DNA of 64,000 nt, taken from assembly GCA_037501455.1 (NCBI GenBank), contig CM074863.1:58261501-58325500 (forward strand). The letters are read 5' to 3'. Below the pieces are notes generated by a model, which worked only from the letters and a program-made list of their open reading frames with translations, was not told the DNA's origin and did no database searches. The position numbers and the translations under genes were made by a program. The stretch comes from Lantana camara (lineage: Eukaryota > Streptophyta > Magnoliopsida > Lamiales > Verbenaceae). Of this stretch, positions 1-11,691 are shown in pieces. The first letter of the stretch is position 1. Each line of letters opens with the position of its first letter.

Positions 1-27
1 AGTCGGACTTGAGGGCAAGTCCTTTTT

Positions 28-39
28 AAGGGGGGAGGA
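28..39 (+). other. Polypurine tract of element X
   Basis: A G-rich purine run directly precedes the LTR start TGTGACACCCC at 41. This is the expected primer for plus-strand DNA synthesis. The same arrangement occurs at 39619-39632 and 53116-53127. Confidence 0.8.
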
Positions 40-1542
40 TTGTGACACCCCGACTCCGCGACCGTACGGGTATGACGTATGTGCGCAATTTAATTTATTT
101 TAATTTCATTTTTAATTGTTGCATTTAATTGATTTATATTTTATTATTTGAAATTCTTATATGAATTATTTGAATTATATGTCGAAATTTGCCTCAAGTG
201 ATTATGATATGAATTTTATGAATTTATGATATGTGAATTTAATTCCCGAACAAGCTAATTTCGTGAATTATGTGATTTATATGAATTAAGGACTTAATTG
301 TGCAATTTTAATTATTTTTGGACTTAATCGAAAAGTTGATTTGGACTTATTTGATACTTTTTCAAAGTTTTGGACTTAATTGCAAAATGACCTTTTATTT
401 AAAATTTTATTTGTTTAATTCGTATAAATTAATATTTTATTTTATTTTATTTGTTTTATTTGAATTTATTTATTGAATTGATATGCCTATTTGATGAAAT
501 GAGATGCGTTTGTGTTCGAATTGAGATCGAAATTTCGTGCCGATTTAATATGTTGGAGTTTTATGAGTCGTGTACTTGAATATGTGCTCGTTACATGTTT
601 TCGGGTTTATTTGTTGGTTTTTCGGGACTCGTTTTGTTGGGGTAACCTAAAGGAGGCTAACATGTACTTAGCGCACCTTGGGTTCCGGGTAGTGTAACTT
701 GAGCTCGGGAATTCGAATTCGAATTCCGTCACCTCCGTTGAACTCGTTTCGACGATTCGAGTGCAATGGATCAGGCCATGTAATTTTTCGACCTCATTTG
801 ATACACCGAAATCAGCCCGTAACTTCGTCTCGCGCTCATATGACCACCTTTCACCATTTTGCACATAAGTCCCTCATTTCTTGGCCAATTGCCCTCAAAC
901 CTGGACCCACACTCCACCAACTCAGTCCTTTATTACTTTTTGCTGCCTTAATATCGTTCTATACACCAGAGAAAAGAGGGAAAAATCAGTTTTTGAGCAG
1001 CAGCTGTCCCAAACCCGTAACTGTTCACCCAAGGGTGATTTTGAGCTCCAATCTCCATTTTCTTCCATCTTCTTCAAAGGGTAAGCTTGTATTTGATATG
1101 TACTTAATTAAGTGGTCATTTTAATCTAAGAAATTCTGATTTTCATCCATGTTTGATATAGTTTTGATTCAAGACATGAATAGTTAGGTTTTATTGCCAT
1201 TTTTGAATTTCATCTCATTCCTTGGTGTTTTGCTTGAATTGGAGCTGGATTATTGATCATTTGTGCTTCATTTATTGTTGATTATAGCTGACTTGGGTGG
1301 TAGTTGTGATATGGGTGAGATACCTTTAATATACTTGAGTTTTTGTTGAGTTATAAGCATGAGTTGGTGCCATTTCCTTTCCCCAACTGTTGCTGTTCGT
1401 TTTCAGCTGGTATGATGATGTTTTTGTGCTGATATGCTGCCATATTTGCTGCCTTTTCATGCCTTGTTGTTGTGGTTGAGATCTGGTATGAGAAGCAGGG
1501 CATAACAAGGCTGAAATTACCTCTTTTCTGCGTCTGAACTGT

Positions 1543-1559
1543 CTCCCCTGGGCGGGGAG
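1543..1559. repeat. GC-rich palindrome in LTR X
   Basis: CTCCCCTGGGCGGGGAG is an imperfect 17-base palindrome about 1.5 kb into the LTR. The LTR at 39634 has a close relative at the same relative place (41192-41211). Confidence 0.6.
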
Positions 1560-3068
1560 ATGAATCTGCAGCCGACATGTTTTAATTGTTTTCTTATACT
1601 TTGCATGGTAATTATGTGATGAATGCATGGATTTTTAATTGTTGTGCATGCCTTCTTGCATGGAGTACGTGAGGTGTGTTTTGATTTTATATATGTAATT
1701 AGTGCGAGTGTTATGCATGCATATGTGTATTGTAATATATATATGTTCATGCAGAAGTGTATATATGCATAATATATTTCGTATACATATATGTAGGTAA
1801 TATATATTATATATGTTATATATTTAATGAATTTAAGTGCTACTGGAGTGTATATATATATGCATGTAATATATGATTATATATAAATACATATATATAT
1901 TATATTATATGTTTAATTAAATGAAATTTATGTGCTTTAATTTGTTATTTTAATCTAAATTTGAGGTTTTAAATTAAATATGGCCCTATGATTTGATATG
2001 AATTCTTATATATGAAATTCGATTTTATGATTTAAATTATTTGTTATATTTTAGGAACTATGTTTATGAATTTATTTGATATGGTTTGTACGTGTTTTGA
2101 ATTTAAATGATCTAAATGATGCATTCTTGCATTTCATATGCATTCATTTCATACATATGCATTTCCGAGCGTCTAAGTGGTACATATTTGAGTCTAAGTC
2201 TCGGGTCTTGCGTTCTTTTGTTTCAGAGCCTCTTCAAGAAGTTAAAGAGCCCGAGGTTTAGGTGTCCGGTTGCTTCTTTTGTCCGATTTTCACTCCGCTT
2301 CCACTTCAAGGTGAGGGTTAGGATCTTTTCTTTTAGATAAGTGACCTATGGCCTTTATGTTATTGATTTCCTATCCCGCATGTGGCTATATATGTATTAT
2401 ATGGTTAAATACGAATGCTTATGATACGTTTATGATTTTATGAATCCCCTTTACGAATTTATGAAAACGGTATATGTATGGGCATATATGAGCTTATGAT
2501 TTTGAATCCTTTGTACGTTTCCTTTATGATTCAGCGAGTTGTGCCCTGAAAGATGGGTTATTGGCATGTTTCTTTTGAATCCGGGCCCAGGGATTGTGGG
2601 TAAGGACCCCCGGTACGGCAAGGGCCGTCGGGTTAAGCCTGTACACATCCCATTTGAGGTGGTGGCGTGCGACTCTTGGAGGTTGAGAAGACGCTATTAC
2701 CTTGAGCCCTTGGTGAATAACTGGGGAAGGCATATCGTGGGTTAGCTACCCCGTATGTATATAGAATCCAAATAGGTGGAGAGGGTTTGATTCCCGATCA
2801 CCAAGGCGTTGAGGAGTTATGAATTTATGAATTCTTATGTATTTATGATTTGTATGAGGAATTGAGGAGGTTCGTACTCGCCGGACGTTTATGTTTCTTT
2901 TATGCTTTGGTGGTTGTGAAACGAGTTAGGATTTCCTTGGTATTATATGTATGTTTTAAAAATGATTTGGTATGAAAAACCCCAGCTCGGTTCATGATCG
3001 ACCCCTTTTGATTATTTGCTATGCTCTATACGTATTTATGGTGTTGGTGTGCGTTAGCCCCCCTCACT

Positions 3069-3085
3069 CAGTCGAGTTTTGACTG
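3069..3085 (+). other. Conserved LTR stem-loop (LTR X)
   Basis: CAGTC at 3069-3073 pairs with GACTG at 3081-3085 around a 7-base loop. It is followed by GTTGCAGG and GAGCTAGGCGGG and lies 444 bp before the LTR end. Confidence 0.65.
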
Positions 3086-3642
3086 ACCCCTTTCTGTTAA
3101 CACTTTAGTTGCAGGGTTCTCGAGCTAGGCGGGGAAGTGCGTCGGTCGTGTCGTACTTTCGAGTTTAGGTCGAGTCGGCATATTTACCTGCTGCATTTTG
3201 ATTACTTTTATGAATTGTATCTGAATTCTTATTATGTCTTACGGAGATTATGAACTTTTGATGTATATACTTGACCTATTTTTGGGCCGTCAGGCCGTTG
3301 TATATGATGTATATGTTCGTATAGAGCTCCTTTTCGATCCTTATGTTGCTGCTTCCGCATTCTTATTGTTTGTTTGCGCGCTCTGTTTGAGTTGTAGCCC
3401 CGCTTAGCCTAGCGCGTGAGTGTAGGTTCCCGTTCGCTTAGACTTGGGCTCATGTATGGAAATTCATTTCATATGTGGGTTCGGGTTTAGGTGCGGGGGA
3501 TGTGGTGGCCCACCGTTCCGGGCGCTACAGTGGTAAAAGGCTTGAGTTGTGAGCACAAAAGAGGGAAAAAACCATATTTTTGAGTGATACACGAGCATGA
3601 GTGACTCTAAACGAGGGCAAACACGTGAGGGAGTGTTGTGAG

Positions 3643-3671
3643 GTAATTTTTACTAACGATTTTTCTTACAG
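3643..3671 (+). promoter_or_regulatory. Possible 3' splice site and branch point in the gypsy leader
   Basis: A perfect TACTAAC branch-point sequence (3651-3657) is followed after 5 bases by TTCTTACAG (3663-3671), ten bases before the gag ATG at 3681. Possible donors are GTAAAA at 3533 and GTGAGG at 3625. A leader intron is an inference. Confidence 0.4.
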
Positions 3672-3680
3672 GTTTAAAAC

Positions 3681-6554
3681 ATGACGGAAGAACTAAATGA
3701 ACAGCCTCCAATGGACGTTAAATTTGTCCTCCGTGCAATACAACAACAATTTGATAGGTTGAACGTATAATTTGGTGAGATCCGAGATCGATTGGATCAA
3801 AATGATGAACGACTGACTGAATTACAACAAAATCCTCTCCCGGCTAGGAGACCAAACCGACGACCAGCCGATTTGGGTATCAATCCTCGTGATGGATTTG
3901 ATGATGAGGAAGATGACTTGGATGAGGCTGCATCAAATGCCTCTTCAAGGAGAGATCATAGAAGTCCAAGATACCAACAACCACGAAGAGGAAGAGGGGT
4001 AATTGTCAATAACCTCGGATTTATCAAGCTTTCTATTCCTTCCTTCAAAGGACAAAATGACCCGGAAACTTACATTGAATTGGAACGAAAGGTGGAGTTA
4101 ATTTATGACTGCCACAACTATCCGGAAGGGAAAAAGGTAAAACTTGCAGCCGTATCCTTTACGGACTATGCTATTATATGGTGGGAACAAGTGGTGATAA
4201 GTAGACGAAGAAGTGGTGAGTACCCTATTGAAACGTGGGATGAGATGAAGGTGGTTATGAGGAAGAGGTTCGTACCTCCTCACTACTATAGGGACCTAGA
4301 CCTTAAGTTGCAAAGTTTGAGGCAAGGGTTCAAAATGGTAGAGGAATACTACAAAGAAATGGAGATGGCCATGATTCGAGCAAATATTGAGGAGGATCGT
4401 GAGGCAACCATGGCTCGGTTCATATGTTGTCTCAACCGAGAGATCGCCAATGTAGTGGAACTTCATCACTATGTTGAACTTGAGAAAGTGGTCCATATGG
4501 CTATCAAGGTGGAGAGACAATTTAAGAAAGGACGGACTGTGGTTAAGCGTGATGATTCAAATACCTCTAAACCAAAGTGGAATTCTTCTCCAAAAACAGT
4601 CGAAAAGCCTTCAAAACCAAAGGAGGATCCACCTACAACAAAGGGTTCATACAAGAGATGTGATTTTTCTAAAGCCTTTGAAATCGAATGTGATGCTTCG
4701 GGTGTTGGTATAGGTGTTGTGCTCATGCAAGAGAAGAAACCAATTGCATACTTTAGTGAGAAACTCAATGGGGCTGCATTGAACTACTCTACTTATGACA
4801 AGGAGCTCAATACCTTAATTAGGGCCTTAGAGACGTGGTAGCATTACTTGTGGTCGAAAGAGTTCATCATTCATACGGATCATGAGTCATTAAAACATTT
4901 GAAGGGGCAAAGAAGTTTGAACCGAAGGCATGCTCGCTGGGTTGAATTTATAGAGATGTTTCCTTATGTGATTCGGTACAAGCAAGGTAAGGATAATGTT
5001 GTTGCTGATGCCTTATCACGAAGGTACGTTCTTCTCTCTACCTTAAGTGCTAAATTCATGGGATTTGATCATATTAAGGAACTATACTTGAGTGATTCTG
5101 ATTTTGCTGAAATATTTGCATCTTGTGAACAAAAGCCTTGTGATAAATCTTATGTTCAAGATGGTTATTTGTTTAGAGAAAACAAGTTATGCATTCCAAA
5201 TTGTTCTTTGCGTCAGTTGCTGATCCGTGAGTCTCATGGGGGAGGATTAATGGGACATTTTGGTGTTTTAAAAACTTTGAGCATACTTAAGGAACATTTC
5301 TTTTGGCCTCATATGAAACGGGATGTTGAACGGACTTGTCATAGATGCGTAACTTGTAGAAAGGCTAAATCACGAGTTAAACCTCACGGCCTTTACACAC
5401 CCTTGCCTGTTCCAACGCATCCGTGGACTGATATTTCTATGGATTTTGTGCTAGGAATGCCAAGAACACAAAATGGAAAGGATTCAATTTTTGTTGTTGT
5501 TGATCGATTTTCTAAAATGGCACATTTCATTCCTTGTAATAAAACTGATGATGCAACACATGTGGCTGGATTGTTCTTTCGGGAAGTAGTAAGACTTCAT
5601 GGAATCCCAAAATCAATTGTAAGTGATCGAGATGTGAAGTTTTTACGTCACTTTTGGCGAGTATTGTGGGGAAAATTGGGAACAAAACTGTTATTTTCCA
5701 CCGCTTGTCATCCTCAAACAGATGGACAAACGGAAGTAGTGAATCGAACTTTGGGAACTCTTTTAAGAGTTGTGTTTAAAACATATTCAAAGAATTGGGT
5801 TGAGTGTATTCCATTTTTTGAATTTGCATATAACCGTTCAATACATTATTCTACTTCTTTCTCACCCTTTGAGCTTGTTTATGGTTTTAATCCCTTAACT
5901 CCTTTAGATTTGCTTCCTTTACCTATGAATGAACTTGTAAGCTTAGATGGAAAGGAGAAAGCTGAACTTGTGAAGAAAATACATGAGGATGCTCGGCTTC
6001 ACATTCTCAAAAGAAACAACCAATCAATGATTCAAGCAAACAAGGGACGAAAGAAACTTGTTTTCAAGGAAGAAGACTTGGTTTGGGTTCACTTTAGGAA
6101 AGAGAGATTCAATAATCAGTGAAAGTCCAAACTTGACCCACGGGGGGACGGACCATTCAAAGTTTTCAAAAGGATCAATGATAATGCTTACAAAATTGAT
6201 CTCCCGGATACGTATAGTGTAAGTTCCACCTTTAATGTTGCTGATTTATCTCCCTTTCATGCAGATTCAGATTCAGGGATAAATCCTTTTAGAGAAGGGG
6301 GGAATGATGTGAATCATGTTGAACAGTGGCCATATCTTGTCCCAAATAAAGAACTGGACCGATCCACAGCTCAAGAAGATAGCAAATAAAAGGAACAAAG
6401 TTATGGTGGTCCAATTACAAGAGCTCGGGCCAAAATTATCCAAGAGGAAGTTGGAAATCTCTTAAACCAATTTGCTCAAACTGGACTCCAACCTTTGACA
6501 TGGGCTGCTGAACCAAATTCAGAATACTTCAATGTTTTTATGTCCAATTCCTAA
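3681..6554 (+). pseudogene. CRM-like gag-pol polyprotein lacking protease and RT
   Basis: One frame runs for 958 codons from ATG 3681 to TAA 6552-6554 with no frameshift but four internal stops: TAA 3768, TAG 4839, TGA 6120 and TAA 6387. The gag core (around codons 115-300, with [35 protein letters not shown]) is followed by a Lys/Pro-rich stretch. It then jumps directly at about 4655-4665 into RNase H ([25 protein letters not shown]). The zinc knuckle, protease and reverse transcriptase are missing. Integrase follows with the HHCC zinc site (ESHGG..MGHFG, CHRCVTC), core motifs ([31 protein letters not shown]) and a C-terminal tail (STFNVADLSPF, GPITRARAK). TW*HYL and NNQ*KSK look like single-base nonsense changes of conserved positions. 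It cannot encode a working polyprotein. A read-through gag/RNase H fusion is the only unusual product it could give. Confidence 0.85.
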
Positions 6555-6560
6555 AGTCCA

Positions 6561-6571
6561 AAGTGTGGAAA
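6561..6571 (+). other. Polypurine tract of the CRM-like element
   Basis: AAGTGTGGAAA lies just after the pol stop and directly before LTR start TGATGTAATT at 6572. Confidence 0.6.
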
Positions 6572-7033
6572 TGATGTAATTCGGTCCAAAGCCTATTATA
6601 GTATTATTTGGGCCTTTATTTTATCATTATTTAGCTGCATATTAGTTTATTTAAGCCCACTTTTGTAAGCCTTCATGGCAAGTGGCGGGAATAGCTTGTG
6701 TCCTTTAGTATTCTAGTGTCTCTTAGGATTCCATGCATGCATCTTTATATTCAGCATAGTAACTTGTTTTTCTTTCAATCAAGAAGTAAAATTATTGAGT
6801 TTTCATTCAAATGAGATTTTCTCTCAAGTTCTTTGCTGAACAACATTAGGGTTTCAAACCCCTTTCCCGGATAACGTTATTTCTTGACTCCTTATAGTCG
6901 ACGGGGTGCGTTACTTACAATCTAATAATGTTGGTTCTTTGCTCAATATAGCAAACGGGTTACACTCCTCTTATTTTCAACCTTGAATTGGACGATCAGA
7001 TTCAAGAACTCCAAGTATTGATATAGGGTATCA
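6572..7033 (+). repeat. 3' LTR of the CRM-like element
   Basis: The segment starts TGATG and ends TATCA, giving TG..CA ends, about 462 bp, without coding. Behind 7033 the sequence turns into the middle of a long Tekay-type LTR (it resembles 12900-13000 and 57360-57480). The right boundary was chosen from the TG..CA rule and could be off by tens of bases, because the matching 5' LTR is outside the window. Confidence 0.55.
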
Positions 7034-8157
7034 CGGCAAGTACGTGGAGTTCGTATTAATATACTTCCAATGTGCAAGGATTTCGGCCAAAAATTATTAT
7101 ATGTATATAGAGTCGTTTCAAGAGTAAATGATTGCAACGTAAAGCCTTTATTTTATGAACCCTACCAAATGTTTTGGCGAAAATGAATGAATGAATGCAT
7201 AGAATGGGGTCTACGGACTTGATTTGAGTGGCTATCCGGGGAGGCATGGGCCGACGGGGATCCCTCACACTTGTTCTAACCAATGAACGGCGTAACCAAA
7301 CCTCATTAGGAGTTAGCGAGGAATGGACGGTGAGTGCCATCTGGGGAGTCATGTAACCCCTTTTGGTCAATTAAGGAGGTGGCCGGTTCTTACTAACCCC
7401 GTCCACCAACCCGAAGGAAGAAGGTGTAAATGATCATGAATGTGCACGAAAGAATGTAATGCATGAAAGGAAGAAAGAATTAATGTTTAATGAATTACAC
7501 AAGGTGTTGGTTGGAGATAATGCACGCCCACTCACTGGGCCACAAACGACCTAATGAAAATTGGTTGTTATAATCCCTTTTGATGATTTCTTTATTTCAC
7601 CCATTTGGGAAATGCTCTAAAAACCTCATTTGGGATTATAACTTGCATGTGAATGTTTAAATATTGTCTTATATTATACTTATGCCCTGTTTTATACCCA
7701 CCAGTCTCTTAAAGACTGAACGCGGTTTGTTTTCAGTTTCTTTGCAGGTTTGGAGTGCTAGGCGGGAAGTCGAGTCTGTCATGTTTATTAGTTAAGTTTG
7801 GGTCACTTCATATGCATTTTGTAACTAGATTGAATTTTACAGGAATAGATAAATGTTATGATTATGATTATGATTATGAAACTATGTTTATGTATAAATT
7901 CTCGGGAATAGGTTATTGTGCTAGTTGAAACCGTTATGTTGCTTGAATTGGTATTGAATTAATATGCTATGCTTCCGCATTTGGAATTTTTCTTTGTTCT
8001 TTATGATTTGGTTGAGAAGGTTTAGTTCCCACCTAGCCTTATGAGTGAGTGAGTCCCCATTCACTGTGAGCTGGATTCATGTATGGATTTTCCATTTCAT
8101 GGGTGTATCGGGCTCATAGTGCGGGGGATGTGGCGCCTTTCCGGTTGGGGTGCTACA
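7034..8157 (+). repeat. 5' LTR of element E1 (3' portion)
   Basis: The sequence resembles the last 1.1 kb of other LTRs here (compare 23881-24100 and 24511-24600): GTTTTGGCGA, the GGAGTTAGCGAGGAATGGACG block, a stem-loop at 7702-7718, TTTGCAGG, GCTAGGCGGG, CTTCCGCAT, GTGCGGGGGATGTGG and the end GGGGTGCTACA at 8157. The first part of the LTR has been displaced leftward by the CRM-like insertion. The other LTR of E1 is read as starting at 39634. Confidence 0.75.
7702..7718 (+). other. Conserved LTR stem-loop (E1)
   Basis: CAGTCT (7702-7707) pairs with AGACTG (7713-7718), 439 bp before the LTR end. TTTGCAGG and GCTAGGCGGG follow. Confidence 0.65.
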
Positions 8158-8165
8158 TCCTTAAG

Positions 8166-8177
8166 TGGTATCAGAGC
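8166..8177 (+). other. Primer binding site of E1 (tRNA-iMet type)
   Basis: TGGTATCAGAGC begins 8 bases after the LTR end at 8157. This is the usual plant gypsy site complementary to the 3' end of initiator tRNA-Met. Confidence 0.9.
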
Positions 8178-8710
8178 CCAGTTGCAAAACCGGTGTTCTC
8201 GTGTCGTGATTGAGTCAGTATAGGTCGTACGACTTAGTAACTATGTCATAATGTGTGTATTGCATCGATTTTGAACATGAAATTGTCTTTCCCTTTGAAT
8301 CTTGTCGAATTACCTGTTGCATTTTCATATTGGATCCGTGGCTTTCGTGTTGAATATGTGCCATGGGCATGCACTAATCGCATGCATATATCTTTGAAAT
8401 GAGTTATGGTTTATAGGTTATGAAGATAATATCACACCACGGCCAAGTTCTATGATAACAACGATCTATTGCAAGTTCTTTCTGAGGCATGGAAGATGGG
8501 AAGGATGCACCGGGGAAGAATATAGAGAACTCGAGATGTGAGGCGTTCCTAGATGGAGCTAGAGTTCAAGGGTCAGGAGTCGGAATAGGAGGTTCGACTT
8601 TGGAAATACAATAGGAGAGGAATACTTGGTGAAATTAGGGTTGATCGAGGGATGGTGGTGACTTAGAAGGTCGACATATGTGGTTCTACTACATAGGTGA
8701 GATTCAAGGG
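8178..8710 (+). mobile_element. E1 internal region, left part (non-coding)
   Basis: The leader after the PBS (TTGCAAAACCGGTG, a GTCGTACGAC half) resembles the leaders at 48551 and in the minus-strand elements. After that no frame gives gag-like sequence. The segment is interrupted at 8711 by LTR S1 and taken up again at 38231. E1 therefore looks like a LARD-type, non-autonomous element with about 2 kb of internal DNA. Confidence 0.6.
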
Positions 8711-8890
8711 TGTAACGTCCCGCTCGTCCGACGTATAAGGTACGCCATGTTTCAATCTTTTTATGTGTTTAATTATGTGATTTTATATTTCTCCTGGCCC
8801 TATTTTGAACTCTTTCAGAGTTTAGGGGCCTGTTTGTAATTTTCCCTTTTTAGGGGTTTTTCGGTCATTCCTCGTTCGATCGAGATTTCG
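8711..8890 (+). repeat. LTR S1, segment 1 of 4
   Basis: This is an LTR start (TGTAACGTCCCGCTCG). The chain 8711-8890, 11692-13109, 23832-24833, 38040-38230 reads as one LTR of about 2.79 kb once three nested insertions with perfect TSDs are removed. Confidence 0.75.
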
Positions 8891-9295
8891 TGTAACACCC
8901 GCATCGGAAGGCGTCACATCCCGCGCACCACGTGTCAAATCCATGCACAAAATGAATTTTCATACATAAATCAAACACATGGCGAACGGGTGACAAAGAA
9001 AATAAACAACCTAGCTAAGCAGGGCTAACCCTTAAACCAAAATCAACTAACGATGTATTAACATTAAGCGGAAGCATATATACATAATTAGCACATGATT
9101 AGGTTATACAATCAAAGGCCATCCCGACCACCACATAAGATATAAAATAATTCTCCAAAACGATAATACATAATTAAAGTGTAAGTATGTAATTATGCAA
9201 CAACCAAAAATGCTCAAGCTAGGCTACAAAATAAAGACTTGACAGACTCTATTTGCCTGCCTAGCGAGACCTGCAAAAGCTGAAAGTGAGGAGGG

Positions 9296-9313
9296 TTAGT
9301 CTATGAAGACTAA
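9296..9313 (-). other. Conserved LTR stem-loop (S2)
   Basis: TTAGTCT (9296-9302) pairs perfectly over 7 bp with AGACTAA (9307-9313) around the loop ATGA. It lies 405 bp from the LTR 3' end, read on the minus strand. Confidence 0.65.
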
Positions 9314-10588
9314 GTGAGGGGTTTAATATATATAAAGCTCACATAACATGCAACCCATAATTCCGAGCATGGTTTTGGTAAAGGTCCAAATGGATTGTTG
9401 AATAAAAGAGTCAATGCCCTAAATTACAAGTATCATTTAATTACAATTATCACTTGGCATTCGTGACCCGGCGAGTGGGTAAAATCCATCCAAACTCCGA
9501 CAGTGTACAGTGTACAGTTCAAATAAGAGGTGATCATGCAAAATAGTATTCAAATAATCAGTCAATTGATAACTTAATATCCCTCCTTCTTCCATGGATC
9601 AGTGGTCGGGTTTGCAAGGCCCAATCCACCTAAATATAATGTGAGACAGGGGCTCATGACTTCTACCCGCTCCTTCGATGGTATGGGAACCACCGGCTCA
9701 GGAATACCCCGCCTTCCCGTCTCCTAGGTCGCGCGAAGGTATTCCCAATGGGTACTATGTGTAGAGGTTCTCTCCGACGGCCCGATGTCGTTCCGGGCGC
9801 CAATCCCACGTTCCCCTAGGGCCCAAACAATACAGCACAATATCTCGCCAAAACAATATGGTAGGTAGGTTTTTATTAAAAGAAACAGAGTTCTTCTATA
9901 TAAATCACTTTGACATTTTGGGAAATCTATAAGTTTAATATAAGTTTTGGCTGAAATAGTCACATAAGGATATTATGGGCTTTAGATACATAAAGAAAAC
10001 CTCACCTTAACCAAAAGAGTGAAGAAATGAGAAGCCTAAGGACCCTGCTCCTCAACCGGATCGAGCTCTGTGCAAGAAACAAGAGTATACATAAGACTCT
10101 AGACTAATGAACCAAATAATCGACGAACGGTATGCTTATGATATGGGGTGATGATAATTATAAGTCATGCGAATGCTCATTCACAAATAATACTTCAAAT
10201 AGCTACATATGGGAGCCAAGGGAGTGAAAGAAATGCAAGAGGAGGTGTTTTGGCGAAGTTTGGCAATTTTTGGAAACGCGCAAGCTGTGGAAAATTGGGA
10301 ATATCTTGAGTTCTAGAAGTTTTAATGGAGTTTTGTTTATTGAATATGAAAGCAGACAAATAGATCTTTCCAAATAAGGCTCGAATTCTAGTTCAAAATG
10401 AGGTGAAAATGGCGTAGGTCCGAAGTTGGGTTATTAACGCAGATTTCCGGAAAAATGGCGACACCAAAAAGAATTGATCATATCTCACAATCTAGAAATG
10501 ATATTGAGGTGATTCCAATCGTAGGTTGTTATAGACTTCAAGAGGTTTCTAACGGTTCAAAATCAGGTGAATCGGAGTTCGTTTGTAG

Positions 10589-10713
10589 GTGTCGCGGCCG
10601 TGACAAAATTGTACTAAAAAACAGTCGCGGCCGGGAAGGAAGAACAGAGGGTTCCCGGGTTGTTGGTCTCGGCCGTGACCAAAAATGGTCACGAAACGGT
10701 CGCGGCCATGACC
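10589..10713. repeat. Palindrome cluster GTCGCGGCCGTGAC in S2
   Basis: Four diverged copies of a GGTCGCGGCCATGACC-like palindrome are visible, plus a GTGACC/GGTCAC stem-loop, in an otherwise AT-rich LTR. The cluster lies about 1.0-1.1 kb from the LTR 5' end. Confidence 0.6.
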
Positions 10714-11449
10714 ACAACTCCAGCAGCAACAAAAGTTACGGGAAAAACAGGGCAAGCACGAAATTGGCTCCCAAACCACTATCACACAAAACCAAGGCAA
10801 GAGTTCAACTCCAAACTATCATATAACACCAATATACATCTAATACTTCAATTACAAAACATATATCCATCATTTGAGCACTTAGATCAATCAAAAAAAT
10901 CCTATAAAAGTCTCCTAATTCAAAGATACACACCTATATGATCACATATTCAAACTTAAATCAAGAACAAACATCTAAGTCAAGAAGGCCTAGATCATCA
11001 ACTCATAATCAATCCCAAATATACCATACTAACCTTGGAATGAAAGAAATGAAATGAAGAAATGATGAAGATGATGCTTATGGTTCTTGATGGTTAATTC
11101 TTCTTTCTTCTCCTTCTTGCTTGATTATCAAAGTGGGTGTGATAAGAATGGAGGTGAGTGAGTGTTCTTGAATATATGATATATGTATATAATGTATAAG
11201 AGTGATTATATGTGTAGATATATATCATATATGTAAAAAGTCATAAAGTAAAACACTAGGTATAAAATATATATATTTCCTCTTAGTGCTTATTAATATA
11301 TGCAAATGTAATGCATGTGAGTGTATTAATATATATAGGTGTTATGCATGAATATATGTATATATATATTACATTTTTAATGACTAATTGCATGAAGTGA
11401 ATAAAAGTGGGAAAATAAATATTAATCTCATAAATTTTAGTTTAAGTGT

Positions 11450-11452
<3 letters not shown>

Positions 11453-11491
<39 letters not shown>
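11453..11491. repeat. (TA)n microsatellite
   Basis: Uninterrupted TA dinucleotides lie within solo LTR S2. Confidence 0.95.
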
Positions 11492-11494
<3 letters not shown>

Positions 11495-11691
11495 GTTATG
11501 AAATGAATGTATGAATTATGCATATGTTGGATATGATACAAGATGAAAGGAAATTAAATTGAGTCAAATAGGCAATTAATTCATGTAAATTCAAATAAAC
11601 ACATAATTCTTGAAGCATGCCAACAAATCTCACTCAAACGCACACGTGTGGCGAGCGTACCTCGAAAGAAGACACGGGGTGTTACATTTCG

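Larger units (their letters stand above)
1..3529 (+). mobile_element. Element X: PPT and complete 3' LTR (LTR 41-3529)
   Basis: Bases 1-40 are the last part of a gypsy internal region and end in a polypurine tract (28-39). The LTR starts at 41 (TGTGACACCCC) and ends at 3529 (GGCGCTACA), about 3.49 kb. It contains the GAATTC triple motif at 709-726, a palindrome at 1543-1559, an AT-rich stretch around 1730-1910, the conserved stem-loop at 3069-3085 and the usual terminal block (GTGCGGGGGATGTGG near 3492). No coding region is credible in it. The body of X lies left of the window. Since 3530 begins inside the leader of a CRM-like element, X probably inserted into that element, with the right TSD GTGGT at 3530-3534. 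The left TSD cannot be seen. Confidence 0.85.
3530..7033 (+). mobile_element. CRM-like Ty3/gypsy element, 5' part missing
   Basis: The segment runs from leader sequence (3530-3680) through a single gag-pol frame (3681-6554), a PPT (6561-6571) and a short LTR (6572-7033, TGATGTAATT...GGGTATCA, 462 bp). The 5' LTR and PBS are absent, because the sequence to the left is the end of element X. The protein style (gag with [12 protein letters not shown], an IN tail with TFNVADLSPF and TRARAK) recalls CRM-type chromoviruses. The clade call is from memory of the family and is tentative. The element sits in the 5' LTR of E1, and the expected right TSD is CGGCA (7034-7038). Confidence 0.75.
8891..11686 (-). 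mobile_element. Solo LTR S2 (minus orientation), TSD TTTCG
   Basis: A single 2,796 bp LTR starts TGTAACACCCG and ends GGGGTGTTACA as written on the plus strand. It is flanked by identical 5 bp duplications TTTCG (8886-8890 and 11687-11691). There is no PBS, PPT or second LTR, so it is a solo LTR left by LTR-LTR recombination. Inside are the conserved stem-loop (9296-9313), a palindrome cluster (10589-10713) and an AT microsatellite (11453-11491). ORF-like stretches around 10455-10826 are low-complexity LTR sequence and not credible genes. Confidence 0.9.

Noticed and set aside
6943..7370. Minus-strand frames of 64 and 104 codons across the CRM LTR/E1 LTR junction
   Set aside because: They span an LTR boundary, overlap conserved LTR blocks and have no domain; chance frames.
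10455..10826. 123-codon frame with Arg/Ser-rich product
   Set aside because: It spans the palindrome cluster of solo LTR S2; opposite-strand frames are equally open and no family is recognised.
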